Positions 39,751-50,438 of a stretch of 64,000 nucleotides of DNA are shown one piece after another (within the stretch, counting starts at the first letter, position 1; every line of letters starts with the position of its first letter). The stretch covers positions 62,001 through 126,000 of the forward strand of contig JACRIW010000038.1 in NCBI GenBank assembly GCA_016215625.1. Direction: 5' to 3'. A model generated the notes under the pieces. The model had not been told where the DNA came from and did no database searches. It saw nothing but the letters and a program-made list of their open reading frames with translations. The position numbers and the translations under genes were made by a program. The DNA comes from Candidatus Eiseniibacteriota bacterium. GTDB lineage: Bacteria; Eisenbacteria; RBG-16-71-46.

Positions 39751-41052
39751 ATGATCGACCGCTATTGCCGGCCCGAGATGGCCGCGCTCTGGAGCGACGC
39801 GCAGCGCCTCGCCACGTGGCTCGACGTCGAGCTCGCGGCGACCGAAGCGCGCGAGAAGCGCGGGGACGTGCCCGCGGGCACGACGGAACGCATCCGCTCG
39901 CGCGCGCGCGTGAACCCGGCGCGCATGCTCGAGATCGAAGCCGAGGTGCACCACGACGTCATCGCGTTCCTCTCGATGATCGCGGAGACGGCGGGCGACG
40001 ACGCGCGTCACCTGCACGCCGGCATGACGTCGAGCGATCTCGTGGACACCGCGCTCGCGCTGCAGCTGCAGCGCGCGGGGCGCGTGCTCGCGACCGAGGT
40101 GCACCGCCTGCGGCGCGCCGCGTGGGCGCTCGCGCAGCGTCACCGGCGCACGCCGATGGTGGGCCGCAGCCACGGCGTGCACGCCGAGCCCATCACCTTC
40201 GGGCTCAAGGCGCTGATCTGGTCCGAGGAGCTCGGGCGCGGGCTCGACCGCCTGCAGGCCGCGCTCGCGGGCTGCGCGGTGGGCAAGTTCAGCGGCGCGG
40301 TCGGCACGCTCGTGCACCTCGACGCCGAGATCGAGGAGACGGCGCTGCGCGCGCTCGGGCTCGAGCCCGAGCCGGTCGCCAACCAGGTCGTGCAGCGCGA
40401 CCGGCACGCGGCGCTGCTGTGCGCGATCGCCGTGCTCGGAGGCACGCTGGAGAAGATCGCGCTCGAGGTCCGGCACCTCATGCGCACGGAAGTGCGCGAG
40501 GCCGAGGAGCCGTTCACGGAGAAGCAGAAGGGCTCCTCGGCGATGCCGCACAAGCGCAATCCCGTGCGCTGCGAGCGCGTGTGCGGCATGGCGCGCCTGC
40601 TGCGCGGCTACGCGCTGGCGGGGCTCGAGAACCAGGCGCTCTGGCACGAGCGCGACATCAGCCACTCGTCGGTCGAGCGTGTCGCGTTCGCGGACGCGTT
40701 CCTCGTGGCGCACTTCATGACGCACGACCTGTGCTGGGTGCTCGAGGGACTGCGCGTGAACGAGGGGCGCATGCTCGCCAACCTCGAGTCGGGCGGCGGC
40801 CTCGTGCATTCACAGCGCGTGCTGCTCGCGCTCACCGAGTCCGGGCTCGCACGCGACGACGCCTACCGGATCGTGAAGCGCCACGCGCTCGCCGCCGCCG
40901 ACGGCGGCACGCCGTTCCGCGACGGGCTCGCGGGCGACCCGGAGGTGAGCGCGCGGCTCGACGCCGCGACGCTCGCCGGATGTTTCGAACTGTCCCACTA
41001 CCTGCGCAGCGTGGACGCGATCTTCGCGCGCGCCGAGGAACCCCTCGCATGA
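39751..41052 (+). CDS. purB: Adenylosuccinate lyase
   Basis: DDARHLHAGMTSSDLVDTALALQL, KQKGSSAMPHKRNPVRCE. Confidence 0.95.
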   Translation: MIDRYCRPEMAALWSDAQRLATWLDVELAATEAREKRGDVPAGTTERIRSRARVNPARMLEIEAEVHHDVIAFLSMIAETAGDDARHLHAGMTSSDLVDTALALQLQRAGRVLATEVHRLRRAAWALAQRHRRTPMVGRSHGVHAEPITFGLKALIWSEELGRGLDRLQAALAGCAVGKFSGAVGTLVHLDAEIEETALRALGLEPEPVANQVVQRDRHAALLCAIAVLGGTLEKIALEVRHLMRTEVREAEEPFTEKQKGSSAMPHKRNPVRCERVCGMARLLRGYALAGLENQALWHERDISHSSVERVAFADAFLVAHFMTHDLCWVLEGLRVNEGRMLANLESGGGLVHSQRVLLALTESGLARDDAYRIVKRHALAAADGGTPFRDGLAGDPEVSARLDAATLAGCFELSHYLRSVDAIFARAEEPLA

Positions 41053-43400
41053 CGACGCTCACCGCCGCCACCGGCGCCTGGACCACGGACGAGTCGCGCG
41101 ACCCGGCCGCCGTCTCGCGCGCGCTGCGGGCGCGCGGCGTCGCACTCGAGGCGGAGGAGGTCACGCTGCTCGAACGGCTGCTCGGCCGCCCGCCGCGCTG
41201 GGCCGAGGCCGTGCTGTTCGGCATCCTCTGGAGCGAGCACTGCTCGTACAAGTCCACGCGTCACCTGCTCAAGCGCCTGCCCACGCGCGCGCCGCAGGTC
41301 GTGATCGGGCCGGGCGAGGACGCGGGCGTCGTGTCGCTTCCGGCGCCGTGCGACGACCTCGTGCTCGTGCTCGGGCACGAGAGCCACAACCATCCGAGCC
41401 AGGTGCTGCCGGTCGAGGGCGCCGCCACGGGCATCGGCGGCATCGTGCGCGACATCGTGTGCATGGGTGCGGAGGTGGTGGGCGTGATGGACTCGCTGCG
41501 CTTCGGCGACCCCGCCGGTTCCGTGCACGCGCGCGACGTCATGCGCGGCGTGGTGCAGGGCATCGCGGACTACGGCAATGCGCTCGGCGTGCCGAACCTG
41601 GGCGGCGACACGGTGTTCGACTCGGGCTACGACACGAACTGCCTCGTGAACGCCATGGCCATCGGGCTCGCGCCCGCGGACGGCGTGCTGCGGAGCCGAG
41701 TGCCGCAGGGGCCGGGGCCGTGGGTGTTCGTGCTGGTGGGCAAGCCGACCGACGAGAGCGGCTTCGGCGGCGCGGCGTTCGCCTCGGGCGAACTCGGCGC
41801 CGACGACCAGCGCGGGGCCGTGCAGCTGCCGGACCCGTTCCTCAAACGCGTGCTCAACGTCGCGACCTACGAGGTGTTCCGCCGGGTGCGCGCGGCCGGC
41901 GTGCCGTGCGGCTTCAAGGACCTCGGCGCGGGCGGCATCGCCTGCGCGACGAGCGAACTGGCCGCGGCCGGCGGATGCGGCGCGGAGATCCGCCTCGACG
42001 ACGCGCACCGCGTCGCGCGGCCGCTGCCGCCCGAGGTGCTGCTCTGCGCGGAGACGCAGGAGCGCTACTGCTGGGTCGTGCCCGAGGCGTTCGCGCCCGA
42101 GCTCGTGCGGCTCTACGAGGAGGAGTTCGCGCTCGGCCAGGTGATGCCCGGCGCAGGCGCGCGCGTGATCGGCCGCGCGATTCCCGAGAAGCGCTACCGC
42201 GTCGAGTGGCAGGGCGAAGTCCTCGTGGACTGCGAGGTGGACGCGATCACCACCGGCCGCAAGGCCGAGCGTCCTTCGCGGCCGCGCGTGCGCGCCGAGG
42301 CGAAGCCGCGCCGGCGCCGGGCCGCCGATGTGCGCGGCGCGCTGCTCACGCTGCTCGGCGGCGAACATCTCGGCTCGCGCGAATACCTCTACCGGCACTA
42401 CGACTCCGAGGTGCAGGGCCGCACGTGGCTGCGCCCCGGCGAGGGCGACGCGGCCGTGCTGCGCGCGCACCCCGAGCGCCCGCTCGGGCTCGCATTCGCG
42501 GTCGGCGGGAATCCGCACTGGTGCGCCGGCGATCCCGATCTCGGCGCCCGGCACGCGGTGGCCGAGGCGGCGCGCAACTGCGCCGTGGTCGGCGCGCGTC
42601 CCTGGGCGCTCACGGACTGCCTCAACTTCGGGCATCCCGAGGATCCGGAGGTGATGGGCGACCTCGAGGCGAGCCTCGACGGTCTCGCCGCCGCGGCGCA
42701 CGCGCTCGGGGGTCTCGCCGCGCCGGGCTCGCCGCTTCCTTACGTGAGCGGCAACGTCTCGCTCTACAACCAGGTCGGGCGCGACGCGATCCCGCCCTCG
42801 CCGATCGTGATGTGCGCGGGCGTGCTCGACGACGCGGGGCAGGCGCTGGGACTCGCGCCCACGAGCGCGGGGCACGTGATCGTGCTCGTGGGCGAGCCGC
42901 GCGAGGGGCTCGAGGGTTCGACCTACCGCCGCGAAGTGCTGCGCGAGCGCGGCGGCCCGCCGCCGCCGCTGTCGCTCGAACACGAAGCGCGCCTGCAGGC
43001 CTTCGCGGTCGAAGTGGCGCGCGGGCGCTGGGCCGCCGCGGCGCACGACGTCTCGGACGGCGGTCTCGGCGTGGCGCTCGCCGAGATGCTGCTCGCCGCG
43101 GCGCCGGAGGCGAACCTCGGCATGGACGCGCAGCTCGACGTGCTCGGCGTGGAGCCCGCGGTGGCGCTCTTCTGCGAGCGCCCCGCGATCGTGTACGCGC
43201 TGCCCTTCGAGCGGCTGCCGCGCTTCTCGCAGGCGGCGCGCGACCACGCACTGCAGACCTGGCCGATCGGCTCGGTGAGCGCGCACGGCCAGCTCCGGAT
43301 GCTGCTGCCCGGCGAGCAGCGCGTGGCGTGGACGGTCGCCGAACTTCGCGACGCATCCCAGCGCGCGCTGGCGCGGCGCTGGAACGAGGAGGGCGCGTGA
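41049..43400 (+). CDS. purL: Phosphoribosylformylglycinamidine synthase II (small-type PurL, 783 aa)
   Basis: ILWSEHCSYKSTRHLL, LVLGHESHNHPSQVLPVEGAATGIGGIVRDI. Confidence 0.94.
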   Translation: MTTLTAATGAWTTDESRDPAAVSRALRARGVALEAEEVTLLERLLGRPPRWAEAVLFGILWSEHCSYKSTRHLLKRLPTRAPQVVIGPGEDAGVVSLPAPCDDLVLVLGHESHNHPSQVLPVEGAATGIGGIVRDIVCMGAEVVGVMDSLRFGDPAGSVHARDVMRGVVQGIADYGNALGVPNLGGDTVFDSGYDTNCLVNAMAIGLAPADGVLRSRVPQGPGPWVFVLVGKPTDESGFGGAAFASGELGADDQRGAVQLPDPFLKRVLNVATYEVFRRVRAAGVPCGFKDLGAGGIACATSELAAAGGCGAEIRLDDAHRVARPLPPEVLLCAETQERYCWVVPEAFAPELVRLYEEEFALGQVMPGAGARVIGRAIPEKRYRVEWQGEVLVDCEVDAITTGRKAERPSRPRVRAEAKPRRRRAADVRGALLTLLGGEHLGSREYLYRHYDSEVQGRTWLRPGEGDAAVLRAHPERPLGLAFAVGGNPHWCAGDPDLGARHAVAEAARNCAVVGARPWALTDCLNFGHPEDPEVMGDLEASLDGLAAAAHALGGLAAPGSPLPYVSGNVSLYNQVGRDAIPPSPIVMCAGVLDDAGQALGLAPTSAGHVIVLVGEPREGLEGSTYRREVLRERGGPPPPLSLEHEARLQAFAVEVARGRWAAAAHDVSDGGLGVALAEMLLAAAPEANLGMDAQLDVLGVEPAVALFCERPAIVYALPFERLPRFSQAARDHALQTWPIGSVSAHGQLRMLLPGEQRVAWTVAELRDASQRALARRWNEEGA

Positions 43401-44218
43401 GCACGCACGTGGTGGCGGTGATGCAGTTCCCGGGCGTGAACTGCGAGGCCGAAACGCTCCGCGCGCTCGCGCGGGCGGGGCTCGAGGGCGAAGTCTTCCG
43501 GTGGACGCGCCCGGCTTCGGAACTCGGCCGGTACGGGGCGTTCGTGTTGCCGGGGGGCTTTTCGTACCAGGATCGCGTGCGCGCCGGCGCGCTCGCCGCG
43601 CGCGACCCGCTGCTCGGCGCGCTCGCCGAGCTGGCGGACGAGGGCCGGCCGGTGCTCGGCATCTGCAACGGCGCACAGGTCCTCGTCGAGGCCGGGCTCG
43701 TGCCGGGGCGCGGCAAGGTCGAGCTCGCGCTCGCTCGCAACCGCATGCCGCGCCGCTCCGGGTACTACTCGCGCTGGGTGTACTGCCGGGTCGAGCCGTC
43801 GCCGTGCGTGTTCACGCGCGCCCTGCCGCCCGGCACGCTCGTGCCGCTGCCGGTGGCGCACGGCGAGGGGCGCTTCACGGCGTCCTCGCGCACGGCGATG
43901 CCGAGACTGCTCGCCGCGGGGCAGGTGCCGTTGCGCTATGCGAGCGCCGCGGGCGAGCTGGCCGAGGAGTTCCCGGCGCTGCCCAACGGGGCGGAGCTTT
44001 CGGCCGCGGGCGTGTGCAACGCGGCGGGCAACGTGCTCGCGATGATGCCGCACCCCGAGCGCGCGCTGGAGCTCGGCGCGCTCGCGCGCGGCGTCGCGGG
44101 CGCGTGGAGCGAGCGGCGGCTGGCCTGCGTGCAGGGCGGGGGCGATCTCGCGCGCGAGGACGGCCCGGGAGCGGTGTTCTTCCGCGGCCTCGCCGCGCAC
44201 CTGATGGAGGCCGTGTGA
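43397..44218 (+). CDS. purQ: Phosphoribosylformylglycinamidine synthase I (glutaminase)
   Basis: VMQFPGVNCEAETLRAL, LPGGFSYQDRVRAGALAA, LGICNGAQVLVEAGL. Confidence 0.94.
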   Translation: MSTHVVAVMQFPGVNCEAETLRALARAGLEGEVFRWTRPASELGRYGAFVLPGGFSYQDRVRAGALAARDPLLGALAELADEGRPVLGICNGAQVLVEAGLVPGRGKVELALARNRMPRRSGYYSRWVYCRVEPSPCVFTRALPPGTLVPLPVAHGEGRFTASSRTAMPRLLAAGQVPLRYASAAGELAEEFPALPNGAELSAAGVCNAAGNVLAMMPHPERALELGALARGVAGAWSERRLACVQGGGDLAREDGPGAVFFRGLAAHLMEAV

Positions 44219-44808
44219 GCACGCTCGTGAAGGAGTGCGCGCTGCTGTTCGTCGAGCTGCGGGCCGCCGATCCGGAGGCGACCTCCGCGTTGCAGGTCGC
44301 CCGTGCGCACCTCGTCGAGGGGGCGGCGCTCGTGGGGCTGCGGCGCTGGCGTGTGTTCGAGCTGCGCGGTGAACTGCCGGATCCGCCCGAGCTCGAGGCG
44401 CGCGTGCATCGTTCGACCCAGTTCTACAACCCCGCCAAGGAACGCGGTACGCTCCTCGCCGAAGGACACGGCGGATCGCCCGCGGCGGCGGACGAGGCGC
44501 TCGTGCTCGTGTTCGACCGCGGCGGAGAGCGCCGGCCGGCGGCGGAACGCTGGTGGCGCCACGACGGCGGCGCGAAGGTCGAGGTGCGCGAGGGCACGGC
44601 GTGGGCGCTCCGCTTCGAGGGCGGGCCGGCGTCGGCGGCGCAGGTCGAGGGCGTGGCCGTGACGAAGTCTCGTGCGAGCGGACTGCTCTGCAATCCCCAT
44701 TCACAGGAGTGGCGGTGGCTGCCGGCCGGTGAGCGGCCGCCTCTGGACTGGATCTCACGCAGGAAGACCGCCCGCGCGGGACGCGGGCCGGGAGGGAATG
44801 CGCCATGA
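44215..44808 (+). CDS. Divergent PurS-like protein with C-terminal extension (hypothesis)
   Basis: Position purL-purQ-X-purF; DPEATSALQVARAHLVEGAALVGLRRWRVFELRGEL...FYNPAKE pattern resembles PurS. Confidence 0.55.
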   Translation: MSTLVKECALLFVELRAADPEATSALQVARAHLVEGAALVGLRRWRVFELRGELPDPPELEARVHRSTQFYNPAKERGTLLAEGHGGSPAAADEALVLVFDRGGERRPAAERWWRHDGGAKVEVREGTAWALRFEGGPASAAQVEGVAVTKSRASGLLCNPHSQEWRWLPAGERPPLDWISRRKTARAGRGPGGNAP

Positions 44809-46244
44809 CGAGCTGGTCCCCGGACAAGTGCTGGAACGAGGAGTGCGGCGTGTTCGCGGTGGTGGGTGTGCCGCGCGCGTCGGAGATCACCGCGCTCGGG
44901 CTGCACGCGCTGCAGCACCGCGGCCAGGAAGCGACCGGCATCGTCTCGTGCGACGACCGCGGCGACTTCCACGTGCGCAAGGGCATCGGCCTCGTGTCCG
45001 ACGTGTACGACTCGGGCAACCTGAACGACCTGCCCGGGCAGCTCGCGATCGGCCACAACCGCTATTCGACCGCGGGCGGCCTGACGCTCGAGAACACGCA
45101 GCCGCTGCGCGTCGTGTACCGCGGCGGCCCGCTCGCGCTCGCGCACAACGGCAACCTCACGAATGCCGCGGCGGTGCGCCAGTCGCTCGAGGAATCGGGC
45201 TCGATCTTCCAGACGACGCTCGACACGGAAGTGTTCCTGCACCTCGTCGCGCTCGCGCCCACCGACGACGTCGAGGCCGCGCTCACCGAGGCCGCGCGCA
45301 CGGTCACCGGCGCGTACTCGATCGTGGTGCTCGCGCGCGGCAAAGTGATCGCGCTGCGCGACCCGCACGGGTTCCGTCCGCTCTGCGTGGGACGGCTCGG
45401 TGACGGCTACGTCGTGGCGAGCGAGACGTGCGCACTCGATCTCGTCGGGGCCGACTTCATCCGCGAGGTCGAGCCGGGCGAGATGATCACGATCGATCCG
45501 CAGGGCATGCGCGCGCGCCGCGCCGTGCCGGCAGCCGAGCCCGCACAGCACTGCATCTTCGAGCACATCTACTTCTCGCGGCCCGACAGCCGCGTCTTCG
45601 GCGCGACCGTCGACCAGGTGCGCCGCAAGCTCGGGCACCAGCTCGCGCGCGAGCATCCCGTGGACGCGGACGTCGTGATCGCGGTGCCGGACTCGAGCAA
45701 CTCGATCGCGCTCGGCTTCGCCGAGGAGTCGGGCACGCGTTTCGAACTGGGGCTCATCCGCAACCACTACGTCGGCCGGACGTTCATCCAGCCGCAGCAG
45801 GCCGGGCGCGATTTCGGCGTGCGCGTGAAGTTCAATCCCGTGCGCGAGGTGCTCGACGGCAAGCGCGTCGTGGTCGTGGACGACTCGATCGTGCGCGGCA
45901 CGACGAGCCGCAAGCTCGTGCGGCTCCTGCGTCGCTCGGGCGCGCGCGAGGTGCACTTCCGGGTCGGGTCGCCGCCGGTCACGCATCCGTGCTTCTACGG
46001 CATCGACACGCCGAGCCGGCGCGAACTGATCGGCGCGCTCAAGACGGTCGAGGAGATCCGCGAATACCTCGGCGTGGATTCGCTCGGCTACCTGTCGCTC
46101 GACGGCATGCTCGCGTGCGAGAGCGAGCCGCGGCGCTTCTGCCGGGCGTGCTTCGACGGGCGCTATCCGGTCGCGGTCGAGGCGGGGGCGGGCAAGCTGG
46201 CGATCGAGCAGCTGCGGCGCACGCCGTCCGGCTCGGGCTCCTGA
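44805..46244 (+). CDS. purF: Amidophosphoribosyltransferase
   Basis: EECGVFAVVGVP, HALQHRGQEATGIVSCD, VVVVDDSIVRGTTSRKLV, FCRACFDGRYPV. Confidence 0.95.
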   Translation: MTSWSPDKCWNEECGVFAVVGVPRASEITALGLHALQHRGQEATGIVSCDDRGDFHVRKGIGLVSDVYDSGNLNDLPGQLAIGHNRYSTAGGLTLENTQPLRVVYRGGPLALAHNGNLTNAAAVRQSLEESGSIFQTTLDTEVFLHLVALAPTDDVEAALTEAARTVTGAYSIVVLARGKVIALRDPHGFRPLCVGRLGDGYVVASETCALDLVGADFIREVEPGEMITIDPQGMRARRAVPAAEPAQHCIFEHIYFSRPDSRVFGATVDQVRRKLGHQLAREHPVDADVVIAVPDSSNSIALGFAEESGTRFELGLIRNHYVGRTFIQPQQAGRDFGVRVKFNPVREVLDGKRVVVVDDSIVRGTTSRKLVRLLRRSGAREVHFRVGSPPVTHPCFYGIDTPSRRELIGALKTVEEIREYLGVDSLGYLSLDGMLACESEPRRFCRACFDGRYPVAVEAGAGKLAIEQLRRTPSGSGS

Positions 46245-46276
46245 GCGGTCGCGGCGGTTCCGGCGGTGCCGGCGCG

Positions 46277-46306
46277 TTGACAGCCTCGCGGGACGCTCCC
46301 TAGATT
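46277..46306 (+). promoter_or_regulatory. Promoter TTGACA-18-TAGATT upstream of lysS
   Basis: Consensus -35 and -10 like those before asd and ispB. Confidence 0.7.
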
Positions 46307-46367
46307 CGCGCATACCGCGCGCCGCGAGGGACGCGCCGCGCACCACTTCATCGCCCGGAAAGCCCCC

Positions 46368-47915
46368 ATGTCGCTCCAGTTGCTGATGGACCAGCGCCGC
46401 GCCCGCATCGCGGAGTGGCGCGCGATCGGCGTCGAGCCGTACGCCTACCGCTACGACGTGACCCACTTCGCGACCGACCTGCTCGCCCGCGGCGAAGCCG
46501 TGACGACGGAGTACGGGGACGTCGTGCGCATCGCCGGGCGGCTGGTCACGAAGCGCGGTCAGGGCAAGGCGGGCTTCGCGCACCTGCTCGACAAGACGGG
46601 ACGCATCCAGGTCTACGCGAAGAGCGACCTGATGGGTGAGCAGTACCGGCGCTTCGAGCTCGCGCAGGTCGGGGACTGGCTCGGCATCGAGGGCGCGCTG
46701 TTCCGGACGCGCACCGGCGAGATCACCGTGCGCGCCGACAAGATCGAGCTGCTCGCGAAGTCCATCCGTCCGCTGCCCGAGAAGTGGCACGGGCTGACCG
46801 ATCCCGAGACGCGCTTCCGCCAGCGCTACGCCGACCTCTTCACCAACGTCGAGGTGCGCGAGATCTTCCGCCGCCGCGCGAAGCTGACGAGCGGCATCCG
46901 CGCGTTCCTCGACGCGCGCGACTACCTCGAAGTCGAGACGCCCGTGCTGCAGCCGCTCTACGGCGGCGCGTTCGCGCGGCCGTTCGTGACGAAGCACAAC
47001 GCGCTCGACATCGATCTCTACCTGCGCATCTCGAACGAGCTGTACCTCAAGCGGCTGATCGTCGGCGGCCTCGACCGCGTGTACGAGTTCTCGCGCGACT
47101 TCCGCAACGAGGGCATGGACCGGTCGCACAATCCCGAGTTCACGCTGCTCGAGTTCTACCAGGCGTTCGCGGACATCCACGACATGATGGAGCTCACGCA
47201 GGCGATGGTCTGCGACGCGCTCCAGAACGCGTGCGGCACGTTGAAGATCCCGTACCAGGGCCGCACGCTCGACTTCACGCCCCCGTGGCCGCGCGTCTCG
47301 ATGCTCGACTCGGTCTCCGAAAAGGTGGGCGAGTCCGTGCACGCGCTCGACGAAGCCGTGCTGCGCCGGCACTGCGAGAAGCACGGCCTGCACGCCCGCG
47401 AGGGCACCGGCGCGGGCGGCATGCTCGACGAGCTGTTCTCGGCGCTCGTCCAGCCCGAGCTGCAGAACGCGGCGTTCGTCGTCGACTTCCCGGTCGTGAC
47501 CTCGCCGCTCGCGCGCGTGAGCCGCACGAACCCGGCGGTCGTCGAACGCTTCGAACTGTTCGCCGCGGGCATGGAGCTGGCCAACGCGTTCAGCGAGCAG
47601 AACGACCCGGACGCGCAGCAGCGGGCGTTCGAGGCCCAGCTCGAGGCGAAGGCGCGCGGGGATGAAGAGGCGCAGGTGATGGACGAGGACTACCTGCGTG
47701 CGCTGCAGTACGGCATGCCGCCGACCGGCGGCGTCGGCATCGGCATCGACCGCCTCGTGATGCTCGCGACCGACTCGCGCAGCATCCGCGACGTCGTGCT
47801 GTTCCCGCAGCTGCGTCCCGAGGAAGGTCGGCCGGTCGCGGACGACCGCGACGAGGAGCCGGAGGCGCCGGAGGCGCCGGAAGCACCGAAGGCTCCGGAG
47901 CCGCCGAAGGCGTGA
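46368..47915 (+). CDS. lysS: Class II lysyl-tRNA synthetase with acidic/Pro C-terminal tail
   Basis: RFRQRYADLFTNVEVREIFRRRAKL, FVTKHNALDIDLYLRISNELYLKRLIVGGLDRVYEFSRDFRNEGMD, GIGIDRLVML. Confidence 0.95.
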   Translation: MSLQLLMDQRRARIAEWRAIGVEPYAYRYDVTHFATDLLARGEAVTTEYGDVVRIAGRLVTKRGQGKAGFAHLLDKTGRIQVYAKSDLMGEQYRRFELAQVGDWLGIEGALFRTRTGEITVRADKIELLAKSIRPLPEKWHGLTDPETRFRQRYADLFTNVEVREIFRRRAKLTSGIRAFLDARDYLEVETPVLQPLYGGAFARPFVTKHNALDIDLYLRISNELYLKRLIVGGLDRVYEFSRDFRNEGMDRSHNPEFTLLEFYQAFADIHDMMELTQAMVCDALQNACGTLKIPYQGRTLDFTPPWPRVSMLDSVSEKVGESVHALDEAVLRRHCEKHGLHAREGTGAGGMLDELFSALVQPELQNAAFVVDFPVVTSPLARVSRTNPAVVERFELFAAGMELANAFSEQNDPDAQQRAFEAQLEAKARGDEEAQVMDEDYLRALQYGMPPTGGVGIGIDRLVMLATDSRSIRDVVLFPQLRPEEGRPVADDRDEEPEAPEAPEAPKAPEPPKA

Positions 47916-49150
47916 AGCTCCCCCTGTGGATCGCGGCGCGCTACCTGCGCAGCCGGCCGAGGACGGGCTTCATCACGCTGCTCACGGGCATCTCCATCGC
48001 GGGCGTCGCGGTCGGCGTGACCGCGCTGCTCACCGTGCTCGCGGTCATGAACGGCTTCGAGAGCGAGGTGCAGACGCGCATCTCCGGGACCGACGCGCAC
48101 GTCGTGCTGCTCGGCGAGAACACGTCGGGCGTCCCGAACGGCGAGTCGCTCGCCGCGAAGCTCGCGGCGCAGCCGGGCGTCGAAGGCGTCGCCGCCTTCA
48201 CGTACGCGAAGGCGATGGCGTTCCGCGATGGCGCGTCCGAGGGCATGGTCGTCAAGGGCGTGGACCTCGCGGCCGAGCGCACGGTGACCACGATCGGCCG
48301 GCACATCGTGCCGGCGCTCGATTCGATTCCCGCCGTCACGCTGGGAGGTGAGCCCGGCATCGTGCTCGGATCGGAGCTCGCGGCGCGGCTCGGCGCGGGC
48401 ATCGGCGACGTCGTGCTGCTCGCGACGCTGCAGGGGGACGCGAACTCGGCGTTCGGCTATGCGCCCAAGCTGCGGCCGTTCCGCGTCGTGGGGCAGTTCA
48501 CCTCCGGGCTCTACAACTACGACTCGAGCCTCGGCTTCACGTCGATCGCGACGTCGCAGAAGTTCTTCGACCTCGGCCAGAACGTCACCGGTGTCGAGGT
48601 GAAGCTCACCGACATGTTCACCGCGCCCGAGGCGGCCGTGCGGCTGCTGCGCGCCGCGGACCAGGCGGGGCTGCGCGCGAACAACTGGATCGAGCTGAAC
48701 CGGAACCTGTTCACGTGGATGAAGCTCGAGAAGGCGGTCATGTTCGTCATCCTCGGGCTCATCGTGCTCGTCGCGGCGTTCAACATCGTGAGCACGCTGT
48801 TCATGGTCGTGCTCGAGAAGCGCCGCGACATCGGCGTGCTCAAGTCGCTCGGCGCCACCCCGGAGGTCGTCCTGCAGATCTTCCTCGTCGAAGGTTTGCT
48901 CATCGGCGGGCTCGGGACGCTCGCGGGCACGATCCTCGGGGCGGGCCTCATCTACGTCCTGAAGCGCTGGCCGTTCGTCCACCTGCCCGGGGACGTGTAC
49001 TTCATCGAAACACTTCCGGTGCGTCCTGAAGCAGGGGACTTCGCCGCCGTCATTCTGGCCGCCATCGCCCTGTGTCTGGCCGCCGCCTGGTATCCGGCCT
49101 GGCAGGCGTCCCGGCTCGACCCGGTCGCGGCCATCCGCCGGCAGACCTGA
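47912..49150 (+). CDS. lolC: Lipoprotein-releasing ABC transporter permease LolC/LolE family
   Basis: ARYLRSRPRTGFITLLTGISIAGVAVGVTALLTVLAVMNGFESEVQ; DIGVLKSLGATPEVVLQIFLVEG. Confidence 0.9.
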   Translation: MKLPLWIAARYLRSRPRTGFITLLTGISIAGVAVGVTALLTVLAVMNGFESEVQTRISGTDAHVVLLGENTSGVPNGESLAAKLAAQPGVEGVAAFTYAKAMAFRDGASEGMVVKGVDLAAERTVTTIGRHIVPALDSIPAVTLGGEPGIVLGSELAARLGAGIGDVVLLATLQGDANSAFGYAPKLRPFRVVGQFTSGLYNYDSSLGFTSIATSQKFFDLGQNVTGVEVKLTDMFTAPEAAVRLLRAADQAGLRANNWIELNRNLFTWMKLEKAVMFVILGLIVLVAAFNIVSTLFMVVLEKRRDIGVLKSLGATPEVVLQIFLVEGLLIGGLGTLAGTILGAGLIYVLKRWPFVHLPGDVYFIETLPVRPEAGDFAAVILAAIALCLAAAWYPAWQASRLDPVAAIRRQT

Positions 49151-49176
49151 GAACCCTTCGCAAGTGAGGCGCTCAA

Positions 49177-49881
<705 letters not shown>

Positions 49882-49895
49882 TCGAGAGGGAACGG

Positions 49896-50438
49896 ATGCT
49901 CTGCCAGATCTGCGGGAAGAACCCCGCGACGGTGCACTTCACGGAGATCCACGACAACAAGATGTCGGAGATCCACGTGTGCGAACGTTGCGCCGAGGAG
50001 AAGGGCATGGCCGCGTCCGCCTCGCAGCACAAGTTCGAGATCGCGGACCTGCTCGCCGGCATGGTGGACGCGATGACGCGCACGGACGAAGAGCGCGTCG
50101 GCCACGTGCAGTGCCCTCGGTGCGGCCTGCAGTATTCGAGCTTCAAGGAAACCGGCCGTCTCGGCTGCTCGGAGTGCTACGCCGCGTTCCAGTTCCAGCT
50201 GCGGCCGCTGCTGCGCCGCATCCACGGCGACACGCGTCACCGCGGCAAGACGCCCGCGCACGGCAGCGCCGGCGCCGAGCGCTCGCGCCAGATCCAGCGC
50301 CTGCACGACGATCTGCAGCGCGCGGTCGAGAGCGAGGAGTTCGAGAAGGCGGCGCAGATCCGCGACGAGATCCGCAAGCTCGAGGCCGAGCTTCAGGCCG
50401 AGCGAGCGTCCACCCCGAGCGTGGAGCGTCCGTCGTGA
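49896..50438 (+). CDS. mcsA: McsA-like protein (four CxxC-type zinc motifs and UvrB/C motif)
   Basis: MLCQICGKNPATVHFTEI...HVCERCAEEKG, CPRCGLQYSSFKETGRLGCSECY, LQRAVESEEFEKAAQIRDEIRKLE; directly upstream of mcsB. Confidence 0.9.
   Translation: MLCQICGKNPATVHFTEIHDNKMSEIHVCERCAEEKGMAASASQHKFEIADLLAGMVDAMTRTDEERVGHVQCPRCGLQYSSFKETGRLGCSECYAAFQFQLRPLLRRIHGDTRHRGKTPAHGSAGAERSRQIQRLHDDLQRAVESEEFEKAAQIRDEIRKLEAELQAERASTPSVERPS

Noticed and set aside
47857-47915. EAP/KAP repeats at the lysS C-terminus
   Set aside because: Short low-complexity tail from GC-rich trinucleotide repetition; no evidence of function beyond a disordered tail.
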